Assembly: GCF_963676685.1 (NCBI RefSeq)
Contig: NC_092346.1
Location: 49,009,062 to 49,073,061 of the forward strand
DNA: 64,000 nt
Reading direction: 5' to 3'
Source of the DNA: Mytilus edulis
Taxonomy: Eukaryota; Mollusca; Bivalvia; Mytilida; Mytilidae
Positions 11,331 to 22,024 of the stretch are shown in pieces (the first letter of the stretch is position 1; each line of letters starts with the position of its first letter). Position numbers and translations under genes: made by a program. A model generated the notes under the pieces. It saw nothing but the letters and a program-made list of their open reading frames with translations. It was not told where the DNA came from and ran no database searches.

Positions 11331-12375
11331 AACTAGAGTCTCTAAAGAGCCTGTGTCGCTCACCTGGTTCTATGTGAATATTAAACAAAGGACGCAGATG
11401 GATTCATGACAAAATTGTGTTTTGGTGATGGTGATGCGTTTATACATCTTAATTTATTGAACATTCCAGCTGCTTACAATTATCTCTATCTATAATTAAC
11501 TTGGCCCAGTAGTTTCAGAGGAGAAGATTTTTGTAAACGATTACTATAATTTACGAAAAAATGGTTAAAACTTGACTATAAAGGGCAATAACTCCTAAAG
11601 GGGTCAACTGACCATTTCGGTCATGTTGACTTATTTGTAGATCTTATAATTACTTTGCCAACATTTATTGTTTTTACAGTTTATCTCTATCTATAATAAT
11701 ATTCAAGATAATAACCAAAAACAGCAAAATTTCCTTAAAATTACCAGTTCAGGGGCAGCAACCCAACAACGGGTTGTCCGATTTATCTGAAAAATTCAGG
11801 GCAGATAGATCTTGACCTGATGAACAATTTTACACCCTATCAGATTTGCTCTAAATGCTTTGGTTTTCGGGTTAAGAGCCAAAAAAAGGCATTTTACCCC
11901 TAAGTTCTGTTTTTAGCTGTGGCGGCCATCTTGATTGGTTGACCGGGACATCGGACACATTTTTTTAACTAGATACCCCAATAATGATTGTGGCCGAATT
12001 TTTTAAATTGTTTCAGAGGGGAAGATTTTTGTAAAAGATTACTAAGATTTACGAAAAATGGTTAAAAATTGACTATAAAGGGAAATAACTCCTAAAGGGG
12101 TCAAGTGACCATTTCGGTCATGTCGACTGATTTGTTAATGTTACTCTGCTGAACATTATTGCTGTTTACAGTTTATCTCAATCTATAATAATATTCAAGA
12201 TAATAACCAAAAACGGCAAACTTTTCTTAAAATTACCAATGCAGGGGCAGCAAGCCGACAACAGGTTGTCAGATTCATCGGAAAATTTCAGGGCGATAGA
12301 TGTTGAACTAATGAACATTTTTTTCCCATGTCAGATTTACTCTAAATGCTTTGGTTTTTGAGTTATATGCCAAAA
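11331..12375. repeat. Two diverged direct copies of a ~380-bp dispersed repeat
   Basis: About 11,516-11,900 and 12,008-12,375 align along their length. Shared words are TAACTCCTAAAGGGGTCAA, GACCATTTCGGTCATGT, ATTCAAGATAATAACCAAAA, CAGGGGCAGCAA and TCTAAATGCTTTGGTTTT. The lead-in CTCTAAAGAGCCTGTGTCGC at 11,338 is a word I recall from many molluscan introns. The right copy abuts the truncated LINE at 12,376. Confidence 0.65.
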
Positions 12376-12839
12376 ACTGCATTTGGGTAAAACTTTAATC
12401 CCAGTTTATCAAATGGAAGTTGATTTTGCCAAATAAAACTAATTCCATTTTCGTCAAATATGGATTTAACGTACGTAATCCATTTAAATTTTGTGGGGTT
12501 TTGAAAATGTAATTTGAGCATTAATTTATACATAATGGAAGATAACTTGTTATTTTCCGATAACAAGTTATTCCAAAACAACACCATTTTACGTTTAATA
12601 ATGGTTTCCAAAGGGAATCTTCCGAGTTCCCCATACACCCTATAATTTGGTGTACTGCTTCTTAATTTCAAAATGTTTTTGCAAAATTGAAGGTGTATTT
12701 TCTCAATGCTTTCTTTATTTTCAAATCCCCATAGCTCTGAAGCATATAATAAAACAGGACTAACCAATGAGTCAAAAAGTTTTAGCTGCAAATCGACGGG
12801 AATACATATATTTTTTATTTTTCGGTATAGAGCATACAA
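12376..12839 (-). pseudogene. LINE ORF2 C-terminal region
   Basis: Reads through SLYALYRKIKNICIPVDLQL, LLYASELWGFENKESIEKIH and YGELGRFPL, the usual segment after the RT in this type of LINE. It is separated from the RT by one in-frame TAA near 12,938. The frame between 12,936 and 12,840 still reads sensibly (VDSYCYLGVLFNYNGSF), so that stop is a point mutation. The final zinc-knuckle region expected in intact relatives is missing. Confidence 0.65.
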
Positions 12840-12935
12840 AGACTTCTGTGCTTGAACAAGAAGTTTTTTTCGTGCTGTACAAAAGCTACCGTTGTAATTG
12901 AAAAGTACACCCAGGTAGCAGTAGGAATCAACTAT

Positions 12936-14216
12936 TTAATTTTTTTCACCATATATCATAAAATTCTGATTTTTTTCCCCCTTCCTTTTACTAAAAATCA
13001 CTGCTTTGGTTTTGCTTGTGTTAATCTTAAGCTTCCATTTTTTACAATATTCTTCAAAACATACAAGGGTTTTTTGTAATCCTTCTGCACTTTCAGACAA
13101 TAGCGTAGTATCATCTGCGTACAGTATAATAAACAATTTAACATACATTTCTAATGATTCCAAGCACAGCTTTGAAATATTATTTAGACTTTCTATATTA
13201 TTTTCCACAAAAAAACTTTCTAAATCATTTAGAAACAAAGAAAATAAAAAAGGTGATAGATTTTCACCTTGTTTTACTCCTGTATGAGATATAAAAAATT
13301 CGGAAAATTCATTTCCTTTCTTGACACATGTTTTTATATTTTGATACATATTATAGATCACATTAAATAGTTTACCTTTAATGTTTGATTTTTGCATTTT
13401 TTGCCACAATCCTGACCTCCATACAGTGTCAAAAGCGCTTTTAAAGTCTATAAAAGTGCAAAATAGCTTCTTACCAAATGAAAAATATATAGTAATTAAA
13501 GAATACAATACAAATATATTGTCAACAGTAGAGAATCCTCTACGAAAACCTGCTTGTGACTTTGAAATCAGGTCTACGTGATCTGCATAATTATTTAACC
13601 TGTAATTCAACATAGCAGAAAAAGTTTTACTAAAGCATGAATTCAAAGTGATTCCTCTGTACATTTCGGGATCAGATCTTGATCCTTTATTTTTAAATAT
13701 AGTAATCATGATTCCATTAGACCAACTGTCTGGAACAATTCCAGTATCTAAAATCAAATTGAATAGCTTAACATAAATTGGCATTAAATCGTCAATTGTA
13801 TTCTTTATATTATCATTTAAAATTTCATCACTACCTGAAGCTTTGCCATTTTTTAAGTTTGAAACAACTTTTTTAATTTCATCTTCTGTTACTGTACTGT
13901 TTAAAAATAACTCAACATCGTCTGATAGAGTATCAAATTCCAAATCTTGTTCGAAATCATTTTCTGTCTCAACAGTTTCATTTAGTATTTTAAAATGATC
14001 ATACAATGCTTTTAGAGATATATCGTCATAGTTATCTTTTTTTTTACTATCATTTAGATTATTAAGGATTTTCCATAGAGCTTTTGTATCCTTTTTAGAA
14101 ATGTTACGCAACTCATCAGCAGCTCTCTGTTGATAGTTTGCAAAAGATTTATTTAATGTTATGTTATGTTCTTTACTAGCTTGTCTCATTTTACTTCTGT
14201 TTACAGCATTTTTCAA
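12936..14216 (-). pseudogene. LINE reverse transcriptase domain
   Basis: A 426-codon open stretch with RT motifs in order: a finger segment with YRGITLNSCFSKTFSAML; SQAGFRRGFSTVDNIFVL; FIDFKSAFDTVWRSGLW; GVKQGENLSPFLFSLFLNDL; the catalytic LYADDTTLLSES; then KWKLKINTSKTKAVIFSK. The core looks intact, but the element is broken by frameshifts on both sides. Intact, it copies the element RNA at a nicked chromosomal target. Confidence 0.8.
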
Positions 14217-14299
14217 AAAACTATATCTCTTTCGAGCTTTATGAAATTTTTTCTACTCATCGAGCATTTTCTATTAAACCATGGTTTTGAATTTTCATG

Positions 14300-15456
14300 T
14301 TAGTAAAAATGTTTATGTTTATTTACTTTCCTAAACGTTTCTGCTGCCGCATCTTTATATTTTTTGCTGATATCTAAAACTATATTGTTTATATCATTTT
14401 GAGTTGCATCATTATTTACGGACAATTCGTCCAGTTTATTCATAACAGTGGTCAAAATACCTTCGGGATCATTGTGAATTCGATCAACGTATTCAGATTT
14501 CTGTTCACTTTTCCACCTGACAAAAGTTTTATCATTTCTATTGTTGATAACAATTGAATCTGATTTACTAAATGTGGACTGAAGTCTAAAATTTACAAAA
14601 AAGAATGACAATCAGAATATAACGGTATAAAGTCAGCAATTTCATAATAAACAATCAAAGGGAAGAGCATTGATGAAATAATTAAATAATCAACAACACT
14701 TGAATCGTTACATGTTTTCTCCCCAATATCTTTATCTGATCCAACTTTTGAATTCGCAATATATAAATTATCTTTTCTGCACAACTCTAACAGTCTATGA
14801 CCATACTTATTAGGTCTACATGTACACTGAGACACTCTTTGTAAGGGGATTTTGTTTCGAGTCAGATTCTCATAATCATACAAATACTCTAATATATCAG
14901 CATCACAATCTAAATCAAACATACTAACAACTGACTCATCAGGTATAATATAATCGGGTAAAGACCCAGTTTTTGAGTTAAAATCGCCAATTAGGGCAAC
15001 ATAACAATTTTCAGTGTTTGTAAGGATATTTAATTCATTTTCTAATTCTTCAAAAGCTTCTATGGTAGAATACTTAGAATTTTCAGGTGGTACATAAACA
15101 CAACCAAAAATTACACCTGAATTAAGTGACAAAATTGATTTCGAAATTTTAAACCATAAAACAAATTGACTCTCAGTATTATAGAAATTCAACTCTTTTT
15201 CTAAACTCTTTTTATAAATAACAACTATTCCACCTGATGCTTTTTTATTTTTTTTTCTATTTTTTGTGACATAAATATAATCGTCTGGTAAGTTTAAATT
15301 ATCTAAATCAGTTAACATCTTTTCAACAAAAATACAGATATCATGTTCAAGCAAAATATCAATGAAATCAGGAGACAATAGTCTTTTCTTAAGTCCACAA
15401 ACATTTAAGAAACAAATATTGAAACTATCATTGTTAATTGTATATTTCTTATTCAC
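14300..15456 (-). pseudogene. LINE APE-type endonuclease and linker
   Basis: 287 codons from MNKKYTINNDSFNICFLNVC. Motifs: CFLNVCGL (first catalytic Asn), a glutamate position (IFVEKML), GGIVVIYKK, GCVYVPPENSKY, LIGDFNSKTG (catalytic Asp/Asn) and a C-terminal DSSVVDYL...SDCHSF where the usual SDH reads SDC, so the catalytic His may be lost. The reading frame shifts near 14,600 into a 103-codon linker ending at 14,300. APE nucleases nick target DNA to prime reverse transcription. Confidence 0.7.
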
Positions 15457-15507
15457 ACTTTCATAATTTTTCGATTTCTTTTGAGGTTGTCCTCTTGCAC
15501 CATTCCC

Positions 15508-16563
15508 CTATCTGCCAGAATTTGGTGAATCATCTGTGTGCGGTGGGCCAGGAGACGGTCCCTGTCTCTGTCTTTTGCTAGGAGGGGTATCACTAGAATA
15601 AGACCCTTTTGGGCTCGTGTCATGGTTTGTTGATGAAGAGCCAGTATGCTCCGTTCTAGTGTCCTCTAGTACCGTGTCAGGAATGTAGAGCTGATTGTCT
15701 ATGTATAGCCTATCACGCACAAGAGAGGCTTGTCTATTTTGCTGTTTGGCCTGTTTGAACACCGGATAAAGTTCCTTCCGCTTTTGTTCAATTTCATGAG
15801 GAAATTGTTCCCGTATTCCATATGGTCTACCTTTTAGTCTGGTAGCATTTGCTAAAACATATTCCAGATCACGGTGATATAGGAATCTTGCAACTATCGG
15901 TGCTCTTCTGTTGTCCCCCTTTGTTCGGAATCGATGAACATTGCCGAATTTGATCCTGTAGTCGATCCTCAGCTCATCGTATAGAAAAGATCGCAAAAGC
16001 TCTTCCGTATCTTCACCCGGAACTCTATGCAATCCCGTAAAGATCAGATTGTTTTTCATTGACCTGCATTGCAAGTCAAGAATGGCTGCCTTTAAGGACT
16101 CAATTTCCTTTGAATTGATGACTGGTGGAACACCCGGTCGGACGATGGTGTTGTCTTCGAGTTTCTTAATTCTCGTATCATGATTGTTTATATTACGTCT
16201 GTTAGTCTTTACTTGTCCAGATACCTGATCGAAGAGATTGCTAACACCTTGGCAGCTAGTCTCGCAGTCTGACAGCTTTTTGTTGAAATCGCTCGCCTGG
16301 TTTTCTAATGTTCTAACCCTAGCTGACACCGTTAAGAAATCTTGTTTCAAATCATCAAGGCGCTTCTCCATACTTGTTTCCATTCGTCTCATTGTAGAGT
16401 CGATACCCGTAACTATTTCCAAAATCATGTTAAGCAATGTGCCGGAGTTCAGATTTACATCATTGGAAGCGTCAACTATTCTTCGGCTCTCTTTCATCAA
16501 CCTCGACGTATCGCTCATCGACAAATGTTTTTTTGTAAGTATATTTAATATTAACTTAAACAC
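15508..16563 (-). CDS. LINE ORF1 protein (RNA-binding, transposase_22-like), intact frame
   Basis: A 351-codon uninterrupted frame. A better start may be the internal MSDTSRLMKE 15 codons in. Residues ~65-140 look coiled-coil (LDDLKQDFLTVSARVRTLEN). The central RRM-like part has NNLIFTGLHR and LLRSFLYDELRIDYRI, then FGNVHRFRTKGDNRRAPIVA. The C-terminal domain has YGIREQFPHEIEQKRKELYP, the classic L1-type ORF1 signature. The tail is Ser/Pro/Arg-rich. It would package element RNA into a trimeric ribonucleoprotein. It is the best-preserved ORF of the element. Confidence 0.75.
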   Translation of the reverse strand: MFKLILNILTKKHLSMSDTSRLMKESRRIVDASNDVNLNSGTLLNMILEIVTGIDSTMRRMETSMEKRLDDLKQDFLTVSARVRTLENQASDFNKKLSDCETSCQGVSNLFDQVSGQVKTNRRNINNHDTRIKKLEDNTIVRPGVPPVINSKEIESLKAAILDLQCRSMKNNLIFTGLHRVPGEDTEELLRSFLYDELRIDYRIKFGNVHRFRTKGDNRRAPIVARFLYHRDLEYVLANATRLKGRPYGIREQFPHEIEQKRKELYPVFKQAKQQNRQASLVRDRLYIDNQLYIPDTVLEDTRTEHTGSSSTNHDTSPKGSYSSDTPPSKRQRQGPSPGPPHTDDSPNSGR

Positions 16564-17156
16564 CTACACCGGATAAATAAGTTCGGTATACAATAAGAAA
16601 ACAAAAAGATGCTTTACGAAATGAGATACCCTGAGTTTCTTAGATAATTTAATTTGCTATGAAAAACAATTAGAAGTGCATGTTTCAAGTACTTTTGTGA
16701 ATGAAAAAAAAATATGAACTAGCAATTTCAGACGATATCAAAGGATCTGATATTACATCAACAGGATTTATTTACGCATGATTATACGCACTATAACCTC
16801 GGAAGTAATAAGACAAAATACCAAAACCAACAATATTGCTTCAACAGTTTGTTTCAGTACATTTATTTTTTAACGAATCATAAAGAATTACACATGTCAT
16901 TGTTTATCCATGAGGAAATGCAGACTCTGACTGAATAATACTACTTTAAATCATGTTTCTAATGGAAAATTGACAAATGATAGAAAATAACTAGAAAATT
17001 TTAACACCACCATGTGTGTCTGTTACATATCAATCAGTTCGTCGTCTATTGTAACTTCTTATATATAAATGTTTTCCTGTATTCAATATACAAAATGGTG
17101 GTAGTCTCATTTTCATTCATTTACTAATCATTACAATTCGGGAATATAATATCAAA
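16564..17156. other. LINE 5' UTR and flank, no feature seen
   Basis: AT-rich sequence upstream of LINE ORF1 on the minus strand. I cannot place the 5' end of the element or a target-site duplication. Confidence 0.35.
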
Positions 17157-17692
17157 TTGAGAATGGAAATGGGGAGTGTGTCAAAGACAAAACACCTCGA
17201 CCAAAGAGCAGACAACAGCCGAAAGCCACCTGACAATGGATCTTCAATGCAGCGAGAATGTCATGCACTCATAAGTGTGCTACAGCCATGAGTACAGGTA
17301 GCCCTTAAACAAACATAATACTAATTTAGTGATAATGGAAGTCATTCTAAACTTCGAAATATACACTAACAACTAACATTAAAAATCATACTAACAAAGG
17401 CCAGAGGCTCCTGAAACGCAACAGGTGCAACATTGCGGAGGGGTTAAACATGGTTTTTTTTTTAGATCTCAACCCTCCCCCTATACCTCTAGCCACTGTA
17501 GAAAAAACGAACACACAACGAAACGCACAGTAAACTGTATGAGTCCAATGTCAGAATAAGTAACAAAAGAAACTAAACTAGATGACAATAATACATAAAT
17601 GAACAAAGGACTACTAGCAGTTACTGACATGCCAGCTCTAGGCCTCGAATAAACTGATTGAAAGATTATGCATTATACGAATATCAAGTACT
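17157..17692 (-). mobile_element. Penelope-like element tail, 5'-truncated (family A)
   Basis: Aligns with the 3' end of the element at 5.3-8.9 kb in the same orientation. Landmarks: TTGAGAATGGAAATGGGGAG at the terminus, GGCCAGAGGCTCCTGA, CTACTAGCAGTTACTGACAT and AACTGATTGAAAGATTATG. It stops exactly where the duplicated gene segment begins at 17,693, so this junction is shared by the two events. Confidence 0.7.
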
Positions 17693-20600
17693 AGATAAAA
17701 TGTTATGATATAAAATTGTTTAATGTGATAGCATTCGATTGATCCAAATTCAGAAATTGTTATTTCTCCTTTGTCGCCATGTAAGATGTATTTATGAATA
17801 AATTCCCTTACCAATCAACCCAACCCTTGTTATATTGACCGCTGTACTTTATAAAACCTGTTTTCGGAACAATTTTATTTTCTTTAAGCCTTGATTAGTT
17901 CATTTCTACAGTCCTTATGATCTCTGAATTATTTTGACTTTCTGTACCACAAGTCTCACTTTTGTTATTCTAATAATAAAGTCAAACATTTTCTTCCGCC
18001 AAAAATGACGACAAAGGGAAATAACTGAAACTGAAATAACGTCAACTAACAAACTTTATATATAGTGATACATTTGATTCCCAAACAGGGAAATGCGTTG
18101 TCTTCAGATCAATTTTTGTATTAATATCGTACTACTGTGTTGATCTTTATGTATTTTTCTGTGTGTGGAAATTAAACAAATAGAAGGAAAAGAATACATT
18201 AGATCTGTGTTCACTAGCCATTAGAAATAGATATTCAAAGAGGCAAACAATGCTTTAAATATATTCTGTGAAATTTATTTCTCATTTATTTGATAATTAT
18301 CAATAATAAAGCTATGAATATAAAAATATGGAGAAGTGATTGCCTATGAGAAAACTATTCACGAACGATCAATGATTGCGAATAAAGATGTCTTCAAAAA
18401 CGAGAAACCCTATCTGCGTTGCATTAAACTAACGGTCCGATACTACCAAGTTTAACAAGAGAAACCAACGGCTTTTTTTTGTGTTTCAAACAATAAATGA
18501 TATAAAAATTTAATGAAAGACAACGATCGACTGTCGTCTTGAGACCTGCAAATAAAATATGTAGTGGGGTAAAAATGATTTTTTAAATGATAATTGCTCT
18601 CCAACCCTTGAACAGTGGTATAACAACACTACATAAGAAGAAGAACCTAGTGTATTTACTTATGTTTCAGCGTACAAGTTGAGCTGCAGTACAACTCGTT
18701 TTTACAGTGTGTGGAATAAATGTTACAACCACTATCACAGTGTGGGTCGGTGCTTCGGCTATCTACAACAGAAACATCTGTTTGTTTCATATTCCTCCAC
18801 CTCAATAGGTAATCATTTCTGTTTGTTCTTTTCAAAATATAAAACTATTATTTTATTCAAATGATCACCTACCTATAATTATTGTGTATTTAAAAAAAAT
18901 CAAATGTGATATCATATACCAAAATAATTTTGCTCATTAACCGTTTAAATAAACCAAATATTGTAAACATTCATAACATTAAGCTATTTATGAATGACTG
19001 TTGTAAGTGTTTAACGCCAATTTCAGTAAAAGGGACTTTTAAAAAGGCGACAAAGGTTTATTGATGTAAAACGCATATAATTGTAAAATAATGTTTTTTA
19101 ATTTTTTTTATGAAATACTTATATTTTATTTGTTTTGTTTCAAAGTAGGCTACCATGGATATGATCAACTTGGATTCAAAATTGTTCATGGAGGATTCTC
19201 ATATCACGGAAAAGGTAAAATTGTAAAATATTTATCAACAAAATCTCTGTTGAAAAGCGTATTAAGTTGCAACACTTTTAAATCGCTACTCTATTGGCTT
19301 CGAAAATAAAGACTAAGTTGGGGGATACTTGGAGGCTTTCAATAATTCATCACATGGAAAATTTCTTTTGCATATGATTTACGATTTGACTGAAATATTA
19401 AAAGCTTGTTTCTATGTGTAATTCGTTACTAACATTCATCTCTTCTAAAATCTAAAATTAATTAAGAATGGCATACCATATGTCAATAGTTCATTATCCA
19501 TGTGAAGTTTGTGTCTTTGTGTTAACTATTATGATTAAGGAATCTGTTTTTATTAGATAGAAATAACTATATTTTTTTTAAATTTTCAGCTTACACACTG
19601 AAATGTAGTGAGAGCAGATTTTATAAAGTATGGGATGATTGTTACGGACATTACCACAAAGGCAGTTTGTGCTTTGACAGACTATTTAAACAGGGTCTCT
19701 TCGGTAAATATATTTTTTACTTCTTTAATTATGCACTTGAAAATAAAATTGATCAGTAAAGTTATTCCAATGCAACAGTTGTGGTTTTAATTTTGCCAAA
19801 AGCATTTCAATAACAAAATCATATCAATAAATGAAGATAGTATGGGGTTATACTTAAATGAACAGCAACCCAACGATACAAAAATGTAAAAACACACCAA
19901 GAAGTAAGCGTATCGTCTTCAATAATAGAGAGACATATTTACAAAAAATACACGAATGTAAGTATCCAACCATTAAAACTACTCTCAAATGTATTTTTCC
20001 TGAAATATGTATAAATTTCAGTTATATAACCAAAGACATATTCGAAGAGGACAACCACAACTAATACATGATCATGTAGATCTGTCCTGGTCAATTTCAG
20101 CTGTGTTTTTATAGATATATAAAAAGTCTTAAGAAAAAGGATTATTTGATAGTATATACTTAATACTAATTTATTTGTTAAAGGTTACAATATAGACAGT
20201 GACTATGCCCATGGTAATATCGATTACCTTGGTTATTACAACAGTCATCACGGATTTCCATTAGTTCATGGAGGATTCACTTACAGGGATATTGGTAATG
20301 ACTGATTTTTTAGAATTTGTATATTAACAGTACTACCATGAAATTAAGTGATGGATGTCATATGTTTAACGTGTAAATATAATTATAACATTTGGATGTT
20401 CTTTTTGATTTCATAGGCTTATAAAAAGCGTTGATTGTGCTCACTTTTTTAGTGTGAAAAGGTCATTCGTCCAACCCTTTAAAACATAATAGGTTACAGA
20501 AAAAGCATTTAACCCTTAAACACAAATACGATCTTGACCCAAATTGTATCTGCATTAAAATATAGTTCAAACTATTTTACACTTAATCGTTGATGGTTGT

Positions 20601-20946
20601 TCTTTCTATAATAAAATAAAGTTGCTTTGGGGTTAAAATATAAATATATGAGTTTAACAGTAAAAAAATTAACGTAAATTCTTCAAAATTAGAAATTATG
20701 TAGAATCTGTAAGATATTTAAATATTAGTGTTTCAACTCCCTGACATAACATTATTTTGTGCGACGCATGTGCTCTCTGTTTATTCAACCAATAAATGCA
20801 TTAAAAGCTGACAGTAACCCCAAAAAGAGTCCATAGTAAAGTTGTCATAAGCAAATAGGGTTCAGGCAAGGCGAAGCTAATAATGTATAAAACTTCTGAA
20901 ATGTTTTTCTTCTGATGTTTAAGAAATTCGGAGAGATTAGTAATGA
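17693..20946 (+). repeat. Near-identical copy of 28,461-31,712 (exons 6-9 of the large gene)
   Basis: About 3.25 kb matching the gene interior with only a handful of differences noticed (single-base indels near 17,990 and 20,668, substitutions near 18,455 and 19,520). It carries copies of exon 6 (18,671-18,808), exon 7 (19,149-19,214), exon 8 (19,590-19,703) and exon 9 (20,184-20,294), with splice sites preserved. It lies upstream of the gene's promoter and has no signal exon, so it is unlikely to be expressed as such. Confidence 0.85.
18671..20294 (+). pseudogene. Orphan exon cluster (copies of exons 6-9)
   Basis: Four phase-1/phase-1 exons encode two complete modules: AYKLSCSTTRFYSVWNKCYN with GYHGYDQLGFKIVHGGFSYH, then AYTLKCSESRFYKVWDDCYG with a Gly/His partner. 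Frames and splice sites are intact, but no promoter or start codon is attached. The Met-initiated frames across these exons begin out of register and are not genes. It could be an unannotated alternative 5' part, a donor for gene conversion, or an assembly duplication. Confidence 0.7.
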
Positions 20947-21108
20947 AATATTGGTAGCATATCTTGTAATTCTATTTCCATTAATGTTAATGTTTAATTT
21001 TCAGTTTACCATTACCATGTAAGATCACTGCAGTTTATATGGACAATGACATCTTGTTATAATTCATTCCATCATGCAAGCATTTGTGTGCCAAAACTAC
21101 AAAAGCAA
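20946..21108 (+). repeat. Direct copy of 28,185-28,347 (intron 4 end and part of exon 5)
   Basis: Continues directly from the previous block, although in the gene this piece lies upstream of it, so the order is circularly permuted. It carries an intact acceptor and the first half of exon 5 (from 21,005), ending at 21,108 in the codons for LQKQ, where a fold-back piece begins. Confidence 0.8.
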
Positions 21109-21494
21109 AAATACATCTTACATGGCGACAAAGGAGAAATAACATTTTATATGTCTAATATTTTTTCTTAAACCAGTTGCTGTCCTAATATGGACAGTAC
21201 AATCCCTCCTGTTAAGGATTTAGTATTATGCTATCATAAAATATATTAGAATAACATAACCCATATTAGGAGAAATAACAATTTCTGAATTTGGATCAAT
21301 CGAATGCTATCACATTAAACAATTTTATATCATAACATTTTATCTATATTATTACCATGTCCATGGTAGCTGAAACGACCATGTACTATTTTAAAGCCAT
21401 GGTAACCAGTAGAACGTCCTACATAACCAGTTAAAGGATGGGGTGCTCCGATCAAACCTTGCTTTTGTAGTTTTGGCACACAAATGCTTGCATG
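21109..21494 (-). repeat. Inverted copy of 28,312-28,561, interrupted by an insertion
   Basis: 21,109-21,144 is the reverse complement of 28,561-28,526, and 21,268-21,494 is the reverse complement of 28,538-28,312. The 3' two-thirds of exon 5 is present in reverse at 21,356-21,494. Together with the preceding direct piece this makes an inverted pair able to form a hairpin. Confidence 0.8.
21145..21267 (-). mobile_element. 123-bp Penelope-tail fragment with 13-bp target-site duplication
   Basis: Flanked on both sides by AGGAGAAATAACA (21,132-21,144 and 21,268-21,280), a sequence present once at the matching place in the gene (28,526-28,538, reverse). The inserted sequence matches part of the family A Penelope tail (ACAATCCCTCCTGTTA, TTTAGTATTATGCTATCATA). 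It is a clean recent insertion into the inverted duplicate. Confidence 0.7.
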
Positions 21495-21610
21495 TCTATA
21501 TGTCTATACTAATCATTCCTAGAATTCACATACTTCAATTTGAATTTCACTTGTTTTCTAAGTTCTTTAGAAGCTGTAATCGGCAGATATGTATTTTGTA
21601 ACAGAAGTCT

Positions 21611-22024
21611 CTAGTCAGTGACTCGACATTCATCTTTACAACCAGGATATTTTTTAATGATGTTTATTATCTGGTTAAAATATTCTATTATGTGGTCGAT
21701 GGTTTCGTCGCCAGTTTTTGATGTAATTGAAATATATTTTCCTTGTTTTGAGGTGAGGTCACAAGTACCGAGCCATACATAGAGCCAAATGTTACCAAGA
21801 GTTTTAACTTTTTCTGCAATGATATTTTCCAAATATTGGACTCGTTTCTGGACTTTTTCAGAAGATTTACTCCACCATATAATTTCCCTTTCGGACTGGT
21901 GAGTTTCCTTACCCTGCAGCCAGCGCCCCTTGCTATCTGAAAGGACTTCCGGGGTATGGGTTTTTACGTTACCGTAAGGCAGCCTGTATTTTGCCAGAAA
22001 TTTTGTGAGACGGTTTAATGACAT
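21611..22024 (-). pseudogene. SGNH/GDSL-hydrolase-like ORF, probably from a mobile element
   Basis: 138 codons from MSLNRLTKFLAKYRLPYGN. VLSDSKGRWL near residue 28 fits the nucleophile block I (usually GDS) of SGNH hydrolases, and LYVWLGTCDLTS near residue 82 fits block III (GxND). YFNQIINIIKKYPGCK then lies where a strand and helix follow. The C-terminal block with the catalytic Asp/His is absent; the frame breaks at 21,611, so it is truncated. I recall such stand-alone domains in multicopy molluscan ORFs, hence the mobile-element suggestion. Substrate unknown. Confidence 0.45.

Larger units (their letters stand above)
12376..16563 (-). mobile_element. LINE (non-LTR retrotransposon), 3'-truncated
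   Basis: Minus strand, in order: ORF1 (16,563-15,508), APE-type endonuclease (15,456-14,593), RT (to 12,936) and an ORF2 C-terminal region that stops abruptly at 12,376 where another repeat begins. Loss of the 3' end is unusual for LINEs, which normally lose their 5' end, so a later deletion or insertion probably removed it. Clade not assigned; the RT style suggests the Jockey/CR1 side of LINE diversity. Confidence 0.8.

Noticed and set aside
12852..13581. Plus-strand ORFs inside the LINE RT
   Set aside because: Antisense shadows of the RT coding strand.
18679..20064. Small Met-initiated ORFs at 18,679, 19,091, 19,608 and 19,858 (and the same at 29,446-30,831)
   Set aside because: They cover real exons partly in the wrong frame or run into introns. 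The spliced exons explain the conserved part.
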